Numbered from the stretch's first letter, positions 1-10,650 are shown. The stretch is DNA of 64,000 nt from Rhodospirillales bacterium (GCA_947473305.1 CANJCB010000017.1:27212-91211), one strand, 5' to 3'. Translations and numbers: made by a program. Notes: generated from the sequence alone by a model not told the origin.

Positions 1-408
1 CATCGCGAAGCCTACGAGATCCTGCGGGAAGTCGCGCGCCAACCCGCCTACGATCCCTATCGCGGCAGAATGATCGAGCCCGAGACGGAACCCCGCACAA
101 AGGCGGAGATCGACGCCTACGTACGTCAGGCGCTGCTCACGACCTATCACCCCAGCGGGAGTTGCAAGATGGGCATCAGCGAGGATGCGGTCGTCGATCC
201 GGAACTGAAGGTCCGGGGCGTCGAGGGCCTGCGTGTGGTGGATGCTTCCGTCATGCCACGGGTGGTCAGCAGTAACACCAACGGGCCGACCATGATGATC
301 GCCGAAAAGGCGTCGGACATGATCCTGGGCAAAACTGCCCTGCCACCGGAAGTCGCAGCCTATGCGACGATGCTGCCCCGTAAACCGCCCGTGGGCGCTC
401 TCGCCTGA
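1..408 (+). CDS. GMC-family oxidoreductase, C-terminal part (5' end outside window)
   Basis: The frame is open from base 1 to the TGA at 406-408, so this is the 3' end of a longer gene. The visible residues match the C-terminal domain of FAD-dependent GMC oxidoreductases of the choline/alcohol dehydrogenase type. They include [10 protein letters not shown], which carries the conserved active-site His, then [22 protein letters not shown] and the closing asparagine-containing [16 protein letters not shown] stretch. Family members oxidise alcohols or sugars with FAD; the substrate cannot be told from this fragment. The stop codon lies in the first unit of a 14-bp tandem repeat. Confidence 0.9.
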   Translation, partial: HREAYEILREVARQPAYDPYRGRMIEPETEPRTKAEIDAYVRQALLTTYHPSGSCKMGISEDAVVDPELKVRGVEGLRVVDASVMPRVVSSNTNGPTMMIAEKASDMILGKTALPPEVAAYATMLPRKPPVGALA

Positions 409-447
409 GAACGTCAGCCTGAGAACGTCAGCCTGAGAACGTCAGCC
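406..447. repeat. Three perfect tandem copies of a 14-bp unit
   Basis: The unit TGAGAACGTCAGCC occurs three times without mismatch at 406-419, 420-433 and 434-447. The first copy supplies the stop codon of the GMC oxidoreductase. The TCA inside the last copy supplies the stop of a possible small minus-strand gene. Each unit therefore carries a TGA on both strands. Slipped-strand expansion at a gene end is the simplest origin. Confidence 0.95.
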
Positions 448-537
448 CGAGATCATCACCCAGCCGGCGACGCCCAGCAGAAGAAGCGTAAAGCTCAGGG
501 CCAAGCCGATCCTCAGGAGAAGGCGAGGGGCCGGCAT
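442..537 (-). CDS. Possible 31-residue hydrophobic protein
   Basis: A minus-strand frame starts with ATG at 537 and ends at the TGA at 444-442. It encodes MPAPRLLLRIGLALSF followed by a leucine-rich segment and GVAGWVMISG, which would be one basic-start transmembrane helix. A weak AGGCG lies about 15 nt upstream. It lies downstream of gltA on the same strand, beyond the gltA hairpin. I recognise no family. It could be a real single-span protein or chance in GC-rich DNA. Confidence 0.3.
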   Translation of the reverse strand: MPAPRLLLRIGLALSFTLLLLGVAGWVMISG

Positions 538-601
538 GTGGTTGTCGTTGACGCCTACGGGCCGTTTCTCGACGGAAACGACCTTGCATGCACCGTAGGC
601 T

Positions 602-625
602 GGCGGCTCCGTGGAAGGAGCCGCC
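602..625 (-). terminator. Hairpin downstream of gltA
   Basis: GGCGGCTCC (602-610) and GGAGCCGCC (617-625) form a perfect 9-bp stem with a 6-nt loop, 13 bases beyond the gltA stop. No U-run follows on the minus strand, so this is a terminator-like or 3'-end-protecting hairpin rather than a textbook intrinsic terminator. Confidence 0.5.
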
Positions 626-637
626 GACCTGTTGGGA

Positions 638-1951
638 TTACGCACGGTCTTTGAGCAGAACGTAAGGACGACGGGCCTTGCCGATATAGAGCTGACGCGG
701 ACGGCCGATCTTGCCCTCCGGATCCTCGACCATCTCGTTCCACTGGGCGACCCAGCCGACGGTGCGGGCAATCGCGAAGAGTACCGTGAACATGGAGGTC
801 GGGAAGCCCATGGCCTTCAGGATGATGCCCGAATAGAAGTCGACGTTCGGGTAGAGCTTGCGCTGGACGAAATAGTCGTCCTCGAGCGCGATCTTCTCGA
901 GCGCCATGGCGAGTTCGAGCTGCGGATCGTCCTTGATGCCGAGTTCCGCCAAGACGTCGTGGCAGGTCTGGCGCATGACGGCGGCACGCGGATCGTAATT
1001 CTTGTAGACCCGGTGACCGAAGCCATAGAGGACGAAATTGTCCTCCTTGCTTTTGGCGCGCTTGACGAACTCGCCGATATTATCCTTGTGACCGATCTCG
1101 CCGAGCATCTTCAGGACCGCCTCGTTGGCCCCGCCATGGGCAGGTCCCCAGAGCGACGCGATGCCGGCAGCGATACAGGCGAAAGGATTGGCGCCGCTGG
1201 AGCCCGCCATGCGGACGGTCGAGGTGGACGCATTCTGCTCGTGATCCTGATGGAGCACGAAAATCCGGTCCATCGCCTTCGAAAGGATCGGACTGACCTT
1301 ATATTCCTCGCAGGGGACCGAGAAGGTCATATGGAGGAAATTCTCCGCATAGGAGAGGTCGTTGCGCGGATAGACGAAGGGCTGGCCGAGCGAATACTTA
1401 TAGGCCATAGCCGCGATCGTCGGCATCTTGGCGATCAGCCGATAGGAGGCGATCACGCGCTGACGCGGGTCGTTGATATCGAGGCTGTCGTGATAGAAGG
1501 CCGAGAGCGCTCCCACCACGCCGCAAAGCACCGCCATGGGATGCGCGTCGCGCCGGAATCCGCGGAAGAACATCGAGAGCTGTTCATGCACCATCGTATG
1601 GAGCGTGATGTCCCGGACGAACTTTTCCTTCTGCGGCTTGGTCGGCAGCTCGCCGTTCAGCAGGAGATAGGCCGACTCCATTGAGTCGCTGTGCTTGGCC
1701 AGCTCGTCGATCGAATAGCCGCGGTAGAGCAGCTCGCCGACATCGCCATCGATATAGGTGATCGCGGACTTGCAGCTTCCCGTGGCCGTATATCCCGGGT
1801 CGTAGGTGAAGTGACCGGTGCCGCCATAGAGCTTTCGGATGTCGATGACCTTGGGTCCGACCGTTCCGGAGAGGACCGGCATATCGATCGACTTGCCGGT
1901 CGAATTGTCCTTGAGAGTAACGGTTTCGGCTTTTTGGTCTTTCGCGTCCAT
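638..1951 (-). CDS. gltA: Citrate synthase (type I)
   Basis: Condenses acetyl-CoA and oxaloacetate to citrate at the entry of the TCA cycle in the cytoplasm. At 437 residues it has the length of the hexameric proteobacterial form. The catalytic triad is visible: His272 in [11 protein letters not shown], His313 in [11 protein letters not shown] and Asp371 in PNVDFYSG. The start at 1951 is preceded by GAGGAA at a suitable distance. A sigma70-like promoter lies in the gap to gltX, so gltA appears to be transcribed on its own. It is followed by a strong hairpin. Confidence 0.97.
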   Translation of the reverse strand: MDAKDQKAETVTLKDNSTGKSIDMPVLSGTVGPKVIDIRKLYGGTGHFTYDPGYTATGSCKSAITYIDGDVGELLYRGYSIDELAKHSDSMESAYLLLNGELPTKPQKEKFVRDITLHTMVHEQLSMFFRGFRRDAHPMAVLCGVVGALSAFYHDSLDINDPRQRVIASYRLIAKMPTIAAMAYKYSLGQPFVYPRNDLSYAENFLHMTFSVPCEEYKVSPILSKAMDRIFVLHQDHEQNASTSTVRMAGSSGANPFACIAAGIASLWGPAHGGANEAVLKMLGEIGHKDNIGEFVKRAKSKEDNFVLYGFGHRVYKNYDPRAAVMRQTCHDVLAELGIKDDPQLELAMALEKIALEDDYFVQRKLYPNVDFYSGIILKAMGFPTSMFTVLFAIARTVGWVAQWNEMVEDPEGKIGRPRQLYIGKARRPYVLLKDRA

Positions 1952-2018
1952 CGATCTAGTTCCTCTATCGACCCGTGGATAACTGGCGCTCTTGTGCGGC
2001 GCAAAATCGTATACTCAA

Positions 2019-2047
2019 GATATAGGCCGTTGTCGGCCCGCAAGCAA
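2019..2047 (-). promoter_or_regulatory. Predicted sigma70-type promoter of gltA
   Basis: Read on the minus strand: TTGCTT (2047-2042), exactly 17 bases, then TATATC (2024-2019), about 70 bases upstream of the gltA start. The spacer contains the dyad GGCCG-ACAA-CGGCC, which could also act as the end of the gltX transcript or as an operator. Called by eye. Confidence 0.5.
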
Positions 2048-2055
2048 AGCCAATC

Positions 2056-3468
2056 CTAATGGTGCGGTGCAGTTCCAGCGGCATCGCCGATGCGTCCGAG
2101 GGTCTCCTCACGACCGAGCGCGATCATCACCTCGAATATTCCCGGGGAGGCCGTGGAGCCTGAAAGCGCGGCCCGCAACGGCTGCGCCATGACACCCAGT
2201 TTCACGCCCTCCGCCTCGACGAAAACCCGCAAAGCGGTCTCCAGAGGCTCGACCGCCCAATCGGTTCCGGCGATTTCCCGGGCGAAACGTCCCAGTCTTT
2301 CCCGCGCTTCGGGCGTCAGAAGATCCTGGGCCTTGGGCTCCATCGGAATAGGCCTGCTCTCGGCAAGAAACCGGGCGCGGGCGGCGAGTTCAGGGATCGT
2401 TTTCGCCCGTGGCTTCAAAATCGGCATCGCGGTTTCAATCCGGGCAGCCACCTCTCGCGTCACCGCCCGTCCCAGCAATTTTTCAAGTTCCGGCAGGGCG
2501 AGGGCCAGGAGCCGCTCGTCGCCGGTCTCGCGGATATAGTGCCCGTTCAGGTTTTCGAGCTTCGCGAAATCGAAGCGTGCCGGGGCACGGCCAACCGCAT
2601 CCAGATCGAACCATTGGATCGCCTGCTCGGTGCCGATGATCTCGTCGTCGCCGTGCCCCCAGCCGAGGCGGAGGAGGTAATTGCGCAGGGCCTCGGGCAG
2701 ATAGCCCATGTCCCGATAAGCCTCGACCCCGAGCGCGCCATGGCGCTTCGAGAGTTTCGCCCCATCCGGCCCATGAATCAGCGGGATATGGGCGAAATTT
2801 GGCGGCTCCCAGCCCATCCCGCGATAGATTTGCGTCTGGCGGAAGGCGTTCGTCAAATGGTCGTCGCCGCGGATCACATGGGTGATCGCCATGTCGTGGT
2901 CGTCGACCACCACCGAAAGATTATAGGTGGGCGTGCCGTCGGCTCGCAGGATGATGAGATCGTCCATTTGTGAATTGGCGACCGTCACCTTGCCCTGAAC
3001 CTGGTCCTCGATCACCGTCTCGCCTTCGCGCTCGGCTTTCAGGCGAATGACAGGCGGTACGTTGAGCCGCGCTTCGGAAGGGTCCCGGTCACGCCACGCG
3101 CCGTCGTAAAGGATCGAGCGGCCTTCGGCTCGGGCCTTCTCACGCATGGCCGTCAGTTCCTCGGGCGTCGCATAGCAGTAATAGGCCCGGCCTCGCGCCA
3201 ATAGATCCCGAGCGACTTCCGCATGCCGCTCGGCGCGCTCCGACTGCATGACCACATCGCCGTCCCAGGGCAGTCCCAGCCAGGACAATCCCTCGAGAAT
3301 AGCGGCGATGGCCTCCTTGGTGGAACGGGCACGATCCGTATCTTCGATGCGCAGCTTGAACGTCCCGCCATGGTGGCGCGCGAAAAGCCAGTTGAAGAGG
3401 GCGGTGCGAGCGCCTCCGATATGGAGGAAGCCCGTCGGCGAAGGAGCGAAGCGGACGATGGGAGCCAT
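2056..3468 (-). CDS. gltX: Glutamate--tRNA ligase
   Basis: Class I aminoacyl-tRNA synthetase that charges tRNA-Glu, and in many alphaproteobacteria also tRNA-Gln for later amidation. The 470-residue protein begins with [19 protein letters not shown], which contains the HIGH-type ATP site. KLSKRHG, the KMSKS equivalent, lies near residue 240. The C-terminal anticodon-binding helical domain is complete. It is divergent from comEC with 46 bases between the starts. Confidence 0.97.
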   Translation of the reverse strand: MAPIVRFAPSPTGFLHIGGARTALFNWLFARHHGGTFKLRIEDTDRARSTKEAIAAILEGLSWLGLPWDGDVVMQSERAERHAEVARDLLARGRAYYCYATPEELTAMREKARAEGRSILYDGAWRDRDPSEARLNVPPVIRLKAEREGETVIEDQVQGKVTVANSQMDDLIILRADGTPTYNLSVVVDDHDMAITHVIRGDDHLTNAFRQTQIYRGMGWEPPNFAHIPLIHGPDGAKLSKRHGALGVEAYRDMGYLPEALRNYLLRLGWGHGDDEIIGTEQAIQWFDLDAVGRAPARFDFAKLENLNGHYIRETGDERLLALALPELEKLLGRAVTREVAARIETAMPILKPRAKTIPELAARARFLAESRPIPMEPKAQDLLTPEARERLGRFAREIAGTDWAVEPLETALRVFVEAEGVKLGVMAQPLRAALSGSTASPGIFEVMIALGREETLGRIGDAAGTAPHH

Positions 3469-3514
3469 AAGCGGGGTCTTAGCACCGGGCGCGGTTCAGC
3501 GCTAGAGTGCCGCC

Positions 3515-5629
3515 ATGTCCGTCGAAGCCGCACATCCAGGCGTCTTGGAACCCACTTCGCGCGGGATCGGCGCCTGGCTCGTCGAGAGTTTCATCGAGGA
3601 ACGGGGCCGCTGGATCCTCTGGCTGCCGGTGCTGCTCGGCACGGGGATCGGCGTCTATTTTTCCATGACGGTTGAACCGCCACGCTGGATCGGCGGCCTG
3701 GCTCTTGTGCTGGCGACGGGGGGATTGGCCCTGACATGGCGATCCGCGACCGCCTTGCCCGCCATGGTGGGAATTTTCACGGTATCCCTGGGATTCTTCG
3801 CCGCTCAACTCCAGGCTTGGACGGCCGCCGCGCCGGTCCTGGAGAGACGCCTCGGTCCGGTCGCCATCGAGGGCCGGCTTGCGGAAATCGATCCGCTGCC
3901 AAGCGGTCGCCGCGTCATCATAGAGCCCTCGTCGATCCAAAGGCTCGCCGCCGACAAGATGCCGGCCCGGATCCGCATTCGCGCGGACAAGGGATCCGAA
4001 AATCTGCTCCCCGGCGACCGCATCAAGGTCCGGGCAACCCTGCTGCCACCGCCCTCGCCCGCCCTGCCGGGCGCCTATGATTTCCAGCGCCGCGCCTATT
4101 TCGACCGTCTGGGAGCGGTGGGATATGCCGTCTCGCCTCTGGAGCGCATTCCCGGTGGAGGGGCAGCCTCGTGGCGGATCGCCGTCGAAGCCGTGCGGAC
4201 GACGATCACCGATCATATCCGCGCGGCTTTGCCGGGACCGACGGGGGCCATCGCCGCGGCACTCATCACCGGCCAGACCCACGCGATCCCGCCGGAGGAT
4301 GCGGAAGCCTTCCGAAACGCCGGCCTCGCCCATATCCTGGTGATCGCCGGCCTGCATATGGGGATGATCGCCGGGCTGGCTTTCTTCGCGCTTCGGGCCT
4401 TCTTTGCCCTGATCCCGGCGCTGGCGCTGCGCTACCCGACCAAGAAATGGGCGGCCTTGGGCACGCTTTGCGTCACCTTCGGCTATATGCTGCTGTCGGG
4501 GGCCACGGTCTCCTCGCGGCGCTCCTTCCTCATGACCGGGCTGATGCTGCTGGCGGTGCTGGCCGACCGGCTCAACATCTCGGCCAGGGCTATCGCCTTT
4601 GCCGCGATTGCCATCCTCCTTTACGAGCCTGTCGCCGCGGCGGGTCCGAGTTTTCAGATGTCTTTCGCGGCGGTGGGAGGCCTCATCGCCTTCTACGAGA
4701 CCTTCCGAAAGCGCTTCGGCGCCTGGCATTCGCGAAGCGGCGCCCTGGGCCGGACGGGGCTTTATCTCTTCGGGATTTGCTGCACCACCATGGTCAGCAC
4801 CGTCGCGACCATGCCCTTCACCATTTTCCACTTCAACCGCTTCCCGCTTTACTCGGTCGCCGCCAATATCGTCGCGGTCCCGATCACCGGCTTCTGGGTC
4901 ATGCCCTGGGCGCTGGCGAGTTGCTTCCTGATGCCCCTGGGGCTCGAAAACCTGGCGCTTCAGCCGATGGGATGGGGATTGGATGTCATCGCGGCAATCG
5001 CGCATCAGGTCACGTCATGGCCGGGATCGGTGCTTTCTGTGCCCACCATGCCGGGATGGGGATTGGGCTTGGTCTCCATCGGCGGCGCCTGGCTCTGTAT
5101 CTGGCTTGGCAACTGGCGGCTTTTGGGATTGGCGCCCATAGCCACGGGATTTCTCTCGATCCTCTGGCTCACCCCACCCGATGTCATCGTCGCCAGCGAA
5201 AGCAATCTCTTCGCGGTGCGCGCGACCGATGGAAATTATCTCCTGTCGAGCAGTCACCGCAGCCAATTCAGCGAGGATGCCTGGGTCCGTCAGGCCGCCG
5301 CCGAAGCCGGCCCGACCTGGCCTGTCTTCGGAACCAGCGTGGATGGATCGATTTCCTGCGACGCCGCCGGATGCCTCTATCGCGCGAAGGAGCGCGCCGT
5401 CGCCTTTATCCGCGATGGAACGGCGTTAGAGGAAGATTGCAAAAAGGCCGATCTTGTGATCGCGCCCTTTGGCATCGACCGAAGATGCCGGCGCAATACG
5501 GTCGTGATCGACCGGCTCGATACCTGGCGGAACGGCAGCTATTCGGTCTGGCTGACCTTGGAAGGGATCAGGCTGGAAAGCGTCGCCGATTGGCGCGGTG
5601 ACCGTCCCTGGTCACGACGCCCTCAGTAG
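3515..5629 (+). CDS. comEC: ComEC/Rec2-family membrane protein
   Basis: Inner-membrane channel for single-stranded DNA uptake in natural transformation. The 704-residue protein has two N-terminal membrane segments, an OB-like DUF4131 region (about 90-200) and the Competence domain with [22 protein letters not shown] and [12 protein letters not shown] (about 245-290), followed by multiple helices. The C-terminal soluble part (about 560-704) keeps none of the HxHxDH zinc ligands of the metallo-beta-lactamase nuclease domain found in Bacillus-type ComEC. It ends tail-to-tail with lexA, overlapping by 7 bases. Whether the strain is transformable cannot be told. Confidence 0.88.
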   Translation: MSVEAAHPGVLEPTSRGIGAWLVESFIEERGRWILWLPVLLGTGIGVYFSMTVEPPRWIGGLALVLATGGLALTWRSATALPAMVGIFTVSLGFFAAQLQAWTAAAPVLERRLGPVAIEGRLAEIDPLPSGRRVIIEPSSIQRLAADKMPARIRIRADKGSENLLPGDRIKVRATLLPPPSPALPGAYDFQRRAYFDRLGAVGYAVSPLERIPGGGAASWRIAVEAVRTTITDHIRAALPGPTGAIAAALITGQTHAIPPEDAEAFRNAGLAHILVIAGLHMGMIAGLAFFALRAFFALIPALALRYPTKKWAALGTLCVTFGYMLLSGATVSSRRSFLMTGLMLLAVLADRLNISARAIAFAAIAILLYEPVAAAGPSFQMSFAAVGGLIAFYETFRKRFGAWHSRSGALGRTGLYLFGICCTTMVSTVATMPFTIFHFNRFPLYSVAANIVAVPITGFWVMPWALASCFLMPLGLENLALQPMGWGLDVIAAIAHQVTSWPGSVLSVPTMPGWGLGLVSIGGAWLCIWLGNWRLLGLAPIATGFLSILWLTPPDVIVASESNLFAVRATDGNYLLSSSHRSQFSEDAWVRQAAAEAGPTWPVFGTSVDGSISCDAAGCLYRAKERAVAFIRDGTALEEDCKKADLVIAPFGIDRRCRRNTVVIDRLDTWRNGSYSVWLTLEGIRLESVADWRGDRPWSRRPQ

Positions 5630-6327
5630 CGGCGCATCAAGCCGACCAGTTTGCCTTGGACCTTCACCCGGTCAGGGCCGAAGATGCGGGTCTCATAGGT
5701 CTTGTTGGCCGGCTCCAGGGCGATCGAATCGCCGCGCCGGCGCAGGCGCTTCAAGGTCACTTCGTTGCTGTCGACGAGCGCGACCACGATGGCCCCGTTC
5801 TCGGCCGTCTCGCAACGCTGGATCAGCACGGTGTCGCCGTCGAGGATGCCCGCATCGATCATGCTGTCGCCCGCCACTTCGAGCGCATAATGCTCGCCCC
5901 GGCCCAGCAGACTGGCGGGAACGCCGATGAGATTGGACTGGTCCCGCAAAGCCTCGATCGGCGTACCGGCGGCGATCCGGCCATAGAGCGGCAGCTGCAC
6001 GGGGTCGTTCGAACCGTTCGATAAGGCGCCCGGCAATGCCGCCTTGAAATCCCCCTTTATGACAGTCGGGGCGAAACGGTTGCGTTCCGCTCCGCGTCCA
6101 TTGGTCGAGGTCTCCTCGGGAAGACGAATGACTTCCAGGGCGCGCGCCCTATGGGGCAAGCGGCGAATGAAGCCGCGCTCCTCCAACCCGCTGATCAGCC
6201 GATGAATGCCCGATTTCGACTTCAGTCCCAGCGCCTCCTTCATCTCTTCGAAAGAAGGGGAAATGCCGCTGTCGGAAAGCCGGCGATTGATGAAGATCAG
6301 AAGCTCGAACTGCTTTTTGGTCAGCAT
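5623..6327 (-). CDS. lexA: SOS repressor LexA
   Basis: Transcriptional repressor of the SOS regulon that self-cleaves with RecA. The 234 residues hold an N-terminal winged helix ([17 protein letters not shown], then the recognition region [21 protein letters not shown]), a linker, and a C-terminal S24 peptidase domain. The nucleophile Ser lies in [11 protein letters not shown] and the catalytic Lys in [20 protein letters not shown] precedes the start at 6327. A perfect alphaproteobacterial LexA box lies 69-83 bases upstream, so it should be autoregulated. A 6-bp GC hairpin (6348-6364) sits in the 5' leader. Confidence 0.96.
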   Translation of the reverse strand: MLTKKQFELLIFINRRLSDSGISPSFEEMKEALGLKSKSGIHRLISGLEERGFIRRLPHRARALEVIRLPEETSTNGRGAERNRFAPTVIKGDFKAALPGALSNGSNDPVQLPLYGRIAAGTPIEALRDQSNLIGVPASLLGRGEHYALEVAGDSMIDAGILDGDTVLIQRCETAENGAIVVALVDSNEVTLKRLRRRGDSIALEPANKTYETRIFGPDRVKVQGKLVGLMRRY

Positions 6328-6395
6328 CCGCCATCCTCCGGAGGACCGCCCGGCTCGCCCGGGCAGAACTGGAACAAAACAAAAACTCTGGCGAT

Positions 6396-6410
6396 GTTCT
6401 AGTTTAGTTC
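6396..6410. promoter_or_regulatory. LexA-binding SOS box upstream of lexA
   Basis: GTTC (6396-6399), seven bases, GTTC (6407-6410) is an exact match to the alphaproteobacterial direct-repeat consensus GTTC-N7-GTTC. Nearby GAAC-N7-AAAC arrangements at 6366-6380 and 6372-6386 match with one mismatch on the other strand and may be secondary half-sites. Confidence 0.85.
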
Positions 6411-6440
6411 CCCATAGGCGTCAATCGGAAAACTGAAGCC

Positions 6441-7655
6441 TCAGAAAAGGCCCGGCGCCGACGCGAGATCGACGATTTCGACCATTTCGCCCGCGGCGAT
6501 GGCAGGCGCGTGGGGCTTCCGGATCACCAGGCAATCGGCCCGCGCGAGCAGCGACAGCATGGAACTGTCCTGCTTTTTGAAGGGGGTGACTTCCATCGTT
6601 CCGTCGCGCGCGCGGGACAGCGTCGCCCGAAGATAATCCTGCCGCCGGTCATTGGCTCCGAGCGGCACGGCGAGACGCGCCTGCACAGTCGCGGCGCCGG
6701 TGGCGTCGAGCCCCAGCAGCCGCTCCAGCGCCGGCTTGGCGAAGAGCACCGCGCAGACCAGGGAGGATACCGGGTTCCCCGGCAGTCCGATCATCGTGGT
6801 CTCGTGAAAGCGGCCGACCATCAAGGGTTTTCCCGGCCGCATGGCGATCTGCCAGAAATCGAGCGCCAGCCCCGCGTCGCCCAAAGCGCCGCGGACAAGA
6901 TCGTGTTCACCGACCGACGCGCCACCCGTGGTCAAAAGCAGATCGGCACCGCGCGCGCCTTCGGCAAGACGCTGGAGCGAGCCCGCATCGTCGGCGGCGA
7001 TGCCGAGCTGGATCGGTATGCCGCCAGCCGCCAGGACGAAAGCGCCCAGCGCCAGCCCATTGGAGCTCACGATCTGGTTCGCCCCCACGGGATCGCCGGG
7101 CATGACCACCTCGTCGCCGGTGGGAAGGATGGCGACACGGGGACGGCGGCGGACCATGACCCAGGGCCGGTTCATGGCCGCGATGAGCCCGATGTCCCGC
7201 ACCGTGATCCGCCGGCCGGCGCGCAGTCCCACGTCGCCCGTCGCGAAATCGAGGCCGGCAGGCCGAACATAGGTGCCCTTGGCCGCACCTTCCTTGACCG
7301 TGACCCAATCGCCGTCGCGATCGGTGTCTTCCTGAATGACGATCGTATCGCTTCCCCGGGCAAGCGGCGCGCCCGTGAAGATCCGAACCGCCTCGCCGGG
7401 ACCGACGGTCCCCTCGAAACCACTCCCAGCGGGAACCGCGCCGATCACCTTGAGCTTCGCCGGGACCGAAGCGACGTCCGCCGCGCGGACCGCATAGCCA
7501 TCCATGGCCGACACATCCCAGGGCGGCTGCGTCCGGCGTGAGACGATGTCCTCGGCGAGCACCCGGCCGAAGGCCTCGGACACGGGGATCTGCTCCGCAC
7601 CCAGGGGTTTCAAAGGCGCGAGCAGTCTTGAAAGGGCTTCCTCGACCGAAATCAT
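6441..7655 (-). CDS. moeA: Molybdopterin molybdenumtransferase MoeA
   Basis: Inserts molybdate into adenylylated molybdopterin in molybdenum cofactor synthesis. The protein has 404 residues from [12 protein letters not shown], the usual MoeA length. It contains [15 protein letters not shown], the MoaB/Mog-like core with ILPTGDEVV and [14 protein letters not shown], and the C-terminal beta-barrel. A longer reading from 7739 runs into moaC; the start at 7655 is preferred because it overlaps the moaC stop as ATGA (7652-7655), matching the other junctions of this operon. Confidence 0.95.
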   Translation of the reverse strand: MISVEEALSRLLAPLKPLGAEQIPVSEAFGRVLAEDIVSRRTQPPWDVSAMDGYAVRAADVASVPAKLKVIGAVPAGSGFEGTVGPGEAVRIFTGAPLARGSDTIVIQEDTDRDGDWVTVKEGAAKGTYVRPAGLDFATGDVGLRAGRRITVRDIGLIAAMNRPWVMVRRRPRVAILPTGDEVVMPGDPVGANQIVSSNGLALGAFVLAAGGIPIQLGIAADDAGSLQRLAEGARGADLLLTTGGASVGEHDLVRGALGDAGLALDFWQIAMRPGKPLMVGRFHETTMIGLPGNPVSSLVCAVLFAKPALERLLGLDATGAATVQARLAVPLGANDRRQDYLRATLSRARDGTMEVTPFKKQDSSMLSLLARADCLVIRKPHAPAIAAGEMVEIVDLASAPGLF

Positions 7656-8125
7656 CGCTCGTAGGTCCCGGATTTGCCGCCCGATTTCTTGAGAAGCCGG
7701 AGATCGGTGATGGTCATGCCGCGATCCACCGCCTTGCACATGTCATAGACCGTGAGCGCCGCGACCGAGGCGGCGGTCAAGGCTTCCATCTCCACGCCGG
7801 TGCGGCCCGTCACCTTGCAGGTGGCGGTGATATCGACCGCGTTCCGCGAGGGATCGCAGGCAAGATCCACCGTCACCGAATTGAGCGCCAGCGGATGGCA
7901 GAGGGGGATCAGGTCCGCTGTTCGTTTGGCCCCCATGATCCCGGCGAGCCGCGCGACCGACAGCACGTCGCCCTTCTTGACCCCGCCCGCCATGATGAGG
8001 TCGAGGGTCGCCTTTTCCATGAGCACGCTCGCTCCGGCGACAGCGATACGCTCGGTCTCCGGCTTTGCCGAGACATCCACCATGACGGCAGCGCCGCTTT
8101 CGTCGAAATGGGTGAGCTTCCCCAT
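7652..8125 (-). CDS. moaC: Cyclic pyranopterin monophosphate synthase
   Basis: Converts the MoaA product 3',8-cyclo-GTP to cyclic pyranopterin monophosphate in the first stage of molybdenum cofactor synthesis. The 157 residues from MGKLTHFDE contain [13 protein letters not shown] and [25 protein letters not shown], both hallmarks of MoaC. The start at 8125 lies 4 bases after the trpC stop, so moaC is the fourth gene of the trpG-D-C-moaC-moeA run. An in-frame start at 8170 would only add residues that overlap trpC. Confidence 0.96.
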   Translation of the reverse strand: MGKLTHFDESGAAVMVDVSAKPETERIAVAGASVLMEKATLDLIMAGGVKKGDVLSVARLAGIMGAKRTADLIPLCHPLALNSVTVDLACDPSRNAVDITATCKVTGRTGVEMEALTAASVAALTVYDMCKAVDRGMTITDLRLLKKSGGKSGTYER

Positions 8126-8129
8126 CGGC

Positions 8130-8924
8130 TCAACCCGTCCCGAGCAAGGCTCGGGTCGCCGCCTCGACATCCTGCTGCTTCATCAGGGATTCGCCCACCA
8201 GGAAACAGCTTGCGCCGACATGGGCGAGCCTCTCCAGGTCGGCGGTCTTATAGATGCCGCTCTCGCTGACCAGCATCCGCCCCTTGGGCAGGTTCGCGGC
8301 CAGTTCCTCCGTGGTCGCAAGATCCACCGTCAAAGTCTTGAGATTGCGGTTGTTGATGCCGAGAAGGGGACTTTCGAGCCGCAAGGCCCGGTCGAGTTCC
8401 TCCCGGTTATGGACCTCGACGAGCACATCCATGCCGAGGCCGAAGGCCGCCGCTTCGAGTTCCGCGGCCTGATTGTCCGCCAAGGCCGCCATGATCAGCA
8501 GGATGCAATCGGCGCCCAGGGCACGGGCTTCGACGACCTGATAGGGATCGAGCATGAAGTCCTTGCGGATCACCGGCAGGGCGCAGGCGGCGCGGGCGGC
8601 GACGAGATGGCTGGCGGCGCCCTGGAAATAGGGCTCGTCGGTCAGGACGGAAAGGCAGGTCGCCCCGCCTCTGGCATAGGCCGCCGCAAGCGAGGGCGGA
8701 TCGAAATCAGGCCGGATGAGACCCTTGCTGGGAGAGGCTTTCTTGATTTCCGCGATGAGGCCATAGCCGCCTTTCGCCACGGTCGCTTTCAAGGCGGCGG
8801 CGAAACCGCGAGGGGCAGAGGCTTTACCCAACTCTTTTTCCAATTCGCCGAGCGGTTTCTTCTTCTTGCTCTCGGCGACGGCGACCAGCTTGTCGTCGCA
8901 GATGCGCGTCAGCACGTCGCTCAT
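8130..8924 (-). CDS. trpC: Indole-3-glycerol phosphate synthase
   Basis: Closes the indole ring in tryptophan synthesis (CdRP to indole-3-glycerol phosphate). The 264-residue TIM barrel shows [13 protein letters not shown] with the catalytic Lys, [32 protein letters not shown] and VSESGI. No TrpF domain is fused. It overlaps trpD by ATGA (8921-8924). Confidence 0.97.
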   Translation of the reverse strand: MSDVLTRICDDKLVAVAESKKKKPLGELEKELGKASAPRGFAAALKATVAKGGYGLIAEIKKASPSKGLIRPDFDPPSLAAAYARGGATCLSVLTDEPYFQGAASHLVAARAACALPVIRKDFMLDPYQVVEARALGADCILLIMAALADNQAAELEAAAFGLGMDVLVEVHNREELDRALRLESPLLGINNRNLKTLTVDLATTEELAANLPKGRMLVSESGIYKTADLERLAHVGASCFLVGESLMKQQDVEAATRALLGTG

Positions 8925-9955
8925 TTGGAAATCTTCTCATGGGTGATGGCGACGAGCTTGCCCAGGACTTCCGTGGCGCTGCGATCGTCGATGGCCTGGG
9001 CGGCACGGGCCACACCGTCCTTCAGGTTGCCGACCTTGCCCGCCACGATAAGCGCTGCCGCCGCATTGAGCAGCACGATGTCCCGGATCGGTCCTTTTTC
9101 TCCCGACAGCAAAGCCCTGAGCTTCGTCGCATTGGCCTGCGGCTCGCCGCCCTTGAGATCCTCGAGCTTGGCGCGCGGGAGCCCGGCATCCTCGGGCGTC
9201 ACCTCGAAGGTCGTGACCCGCCCATCCTTCAGTTCCGCCACCTTGGAGGTTCCGGTGGTGGTGAGTTCGTCGAGGCCCTCGCCATGGACGACCCAGGCAT
9301 GTTCGCTGCCGAGGATGCCCAGCACCTCGGCCATCGGCTTGATCCAATCCGGCGAGAAGACGCCGATGACTTGGCGCTTGACACCGGCCGGGTTGGAAAG
9401 CGGTCCCAGCAGGTTGAAAAGCGTGCGGGTGCCAAGCTCGACCCGGGTCGGCGCCACATGGCGGGTGGCGCTGTGGTGGCGGGGCGCCATGAGGAAGCCG
9501 ATCCCGGCCTCCCAGATCGCCTTTTTCACCAGGGACATATCCGCGTCGATATTCACGCCAAGCGCGCTCAGGATGTCCGCCGAACCCGATTTCGACGAGA
9601 GGTTGCGGTTGCCGTGCTTGGCCACCGGCACGCCGCAGGCCGCAACCACGATGGCCACCGCCGTAGAGACGTTGAAGGTCCCCGAGCCGTCGCCCCCGGT
9701 GCCGCAGGTGTCGATCGCATTGGGCGGCGCCTCGATGGCGAGCGCCTTTGCGCGCATGGTGCGGACGGCGCCGGTCATTTCCTCGACCGTTTCGCCACGC
9801 ACGCGCAGGGCCATCAGGAAGCCTCCGACCTGGGAAGGCGTGGCATTGCCCGACATCATGATGTCGAAGGCCAGCGCCGCTTCGGTTTCCGTGAGGGTCG
9901 CGCCGGTCGCGACCTTGGCGATCAGCGCTTTCAAATCGGCCGCATCGCCACTCAT
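8921..9955 (-). CDS. trpD: Anthranilate phosphoribosyltransferase
   Basis: Transfers the phosphoribosyl group of PRPP to anthranilate. The 344 residues include [18 protein letters not shown] for PRPP binding, [21 protein letters not shown], and [19 protein letters not shown] in the anthranilate site. It overlaps both trpG and trpC by 4 bases, so the three are translated as a coupled unit. Confidence 0.97.
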   Translation of the reverse strand: MSGDAADLKALIAKVATGATLTETEAALAFDIMMSGNATPSQVGGFLMALRVRGETVEEMTGAVRTMRAKALAIEAPPNAIDTCGTGGDGSGTFNVSTAVAIVVAACGVPVAKHGNRNLSSKSGSADILSALGVNIDADMSLVKKAIWEAGIGFLMAPRHHSATRHVAPTRVELGTRTLFNLLGPLSNPAGVKRQVIGVFSPDWIKPMAEVLGILGSEHAWVVHGEGLDELTTTGTSKVAELKDGRVTTFEVTPEDAGLPRAKLEDLKGGEPQANATKLRALLSGEKGPIRDIVLLNAAAALIVAGKVGNLKDGVARAAQAIDDRSATEVLGKLVAITHEKISK

Positions 9956-10536
9956 GCGGCGACCCGTTCCGTGCGGGCAAGATCGAGGAAATTCTGCAGC
10001 AGCGCGTGCCCATGTTCCGAGGCAATGCTTTCCGGATGGAACTGCACGCCATGGATCGGCCGTTCCCGATGCTCCAGGCCCATGATCAGCCCGTCCTCGG
10101 TCTCCGCGGTGACACGCAGGGAAGCGGGCAGGGAGGATCGCTCGACGATCAGGGAATGATAGCGGGTCGCCTGGAACGGGCTCGGCAGGCCACGGAACAC
10201 GCCGGATCCGTCATGCTTCATACCGCTCATCTTGCCATGCATCGGCACGGGGGCCCGGACCACCTTGCCGCCGAAGACCTGGCCGATGGTCTGGTGGCCA
10301 AGGCAGACGCCCAGCAGCGGGATCCGGCCGGCGCGGCGCGTGAGGTCCAGGCAGATGCCGGCGCGGTCGGGATCGCTCGGTCCCGGCGACAGGACGATGG
10401 CCTCGGGCTTCAGCGCCAGCGCCTCGTCCACGCTCAGCGCATCGTTCCGCTTCACCACGACCTCGGCGCCCAATTCGCCCAGGTAGTGCCAGAGGTTGTA
10501 GGTGAAGCTGTCGTAGTTATCGATCAGGAGCAGCAT
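9952..10536 (-). CDS. trpG: Anthranilate synthase component II (glutamine amidotransferase)
   Basis: Supplies ammonia from glutamine to TrpE. The 194-residue class I amidotransferase has the nucleophile Cys in [13 protein letters not shown] and the His-Glu pair in [14 protein letters not shown], and opens with [14 protein letters not shown]. It heads the minus-strand trpG-trpD-trpC-moaC-moeA run. Its partner trpE lies about 4.2 kb away beyond a copper cluster, so trpG must have its own promoter; TATAAG-like sequence is present near 10570 on the minus strand but no good -35. Confidence 0.96.
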   Translation of the reverse strand: MLLLIDNYDSFTYNLWHYLGELGAEVVVKRNDALSVDEALALKPEAIVLSPGPSDPDRAGICLDLTRRAGRIPLLGVCLGHQTIGQVFGGKVVRAPVPMHGKMSGMKHDGSGVFRGLPSPFQATRYHSLIVERSSLPASLRVTAETEDGLIMGLEHRERPIHGVQFHPESIASEHGHALLQNFLDLARTERVAA

Positions 10537-10619
10537 CGCGGGACAGGTCCGAAAACACGGGAAAAGGCCTTATATCAGGTCGGATCGACCGGGGGGAAGG
10601 TTCCTGCCGGGAAGATGGC

Positions 10620-10650
10620 TTGACATTCCCCTTGGTGGAAGCCCCATCTC
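10620..10650 (+). promoter_or_regulatory. Predicted CueR-type copA promoter and operator
   Basis: TTGACA (10620-10625) begins a segment that reads ACATTCC-CCTTGG-TGGAAG, resembling the dyad operators of CueR-regulated promoters, where the regulator sits in an over-long spacer between -35 and -10. A weak -10 falls at about 10645-10651, giving a spacer of 19-20 bases. The presence of cueR two genes on supports it. Confidence 0.5.

Noticed and set aside
3479..5005. A 508-codon minus-strand frame opposite comEC
   Set aside because: Low-complexity Arg/Gly/Glu/Asp-rich shadow; ComEC motifs are clear on the plus strand.
7752..10085. A 777-codon plus-strand open frame opposite trpG, trpD, trpC and moaC
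   Set aside because: It is antisense to four well-conserved genes, shows no recognisable domain, and long shadow frames are expected in GC-rich DNA.
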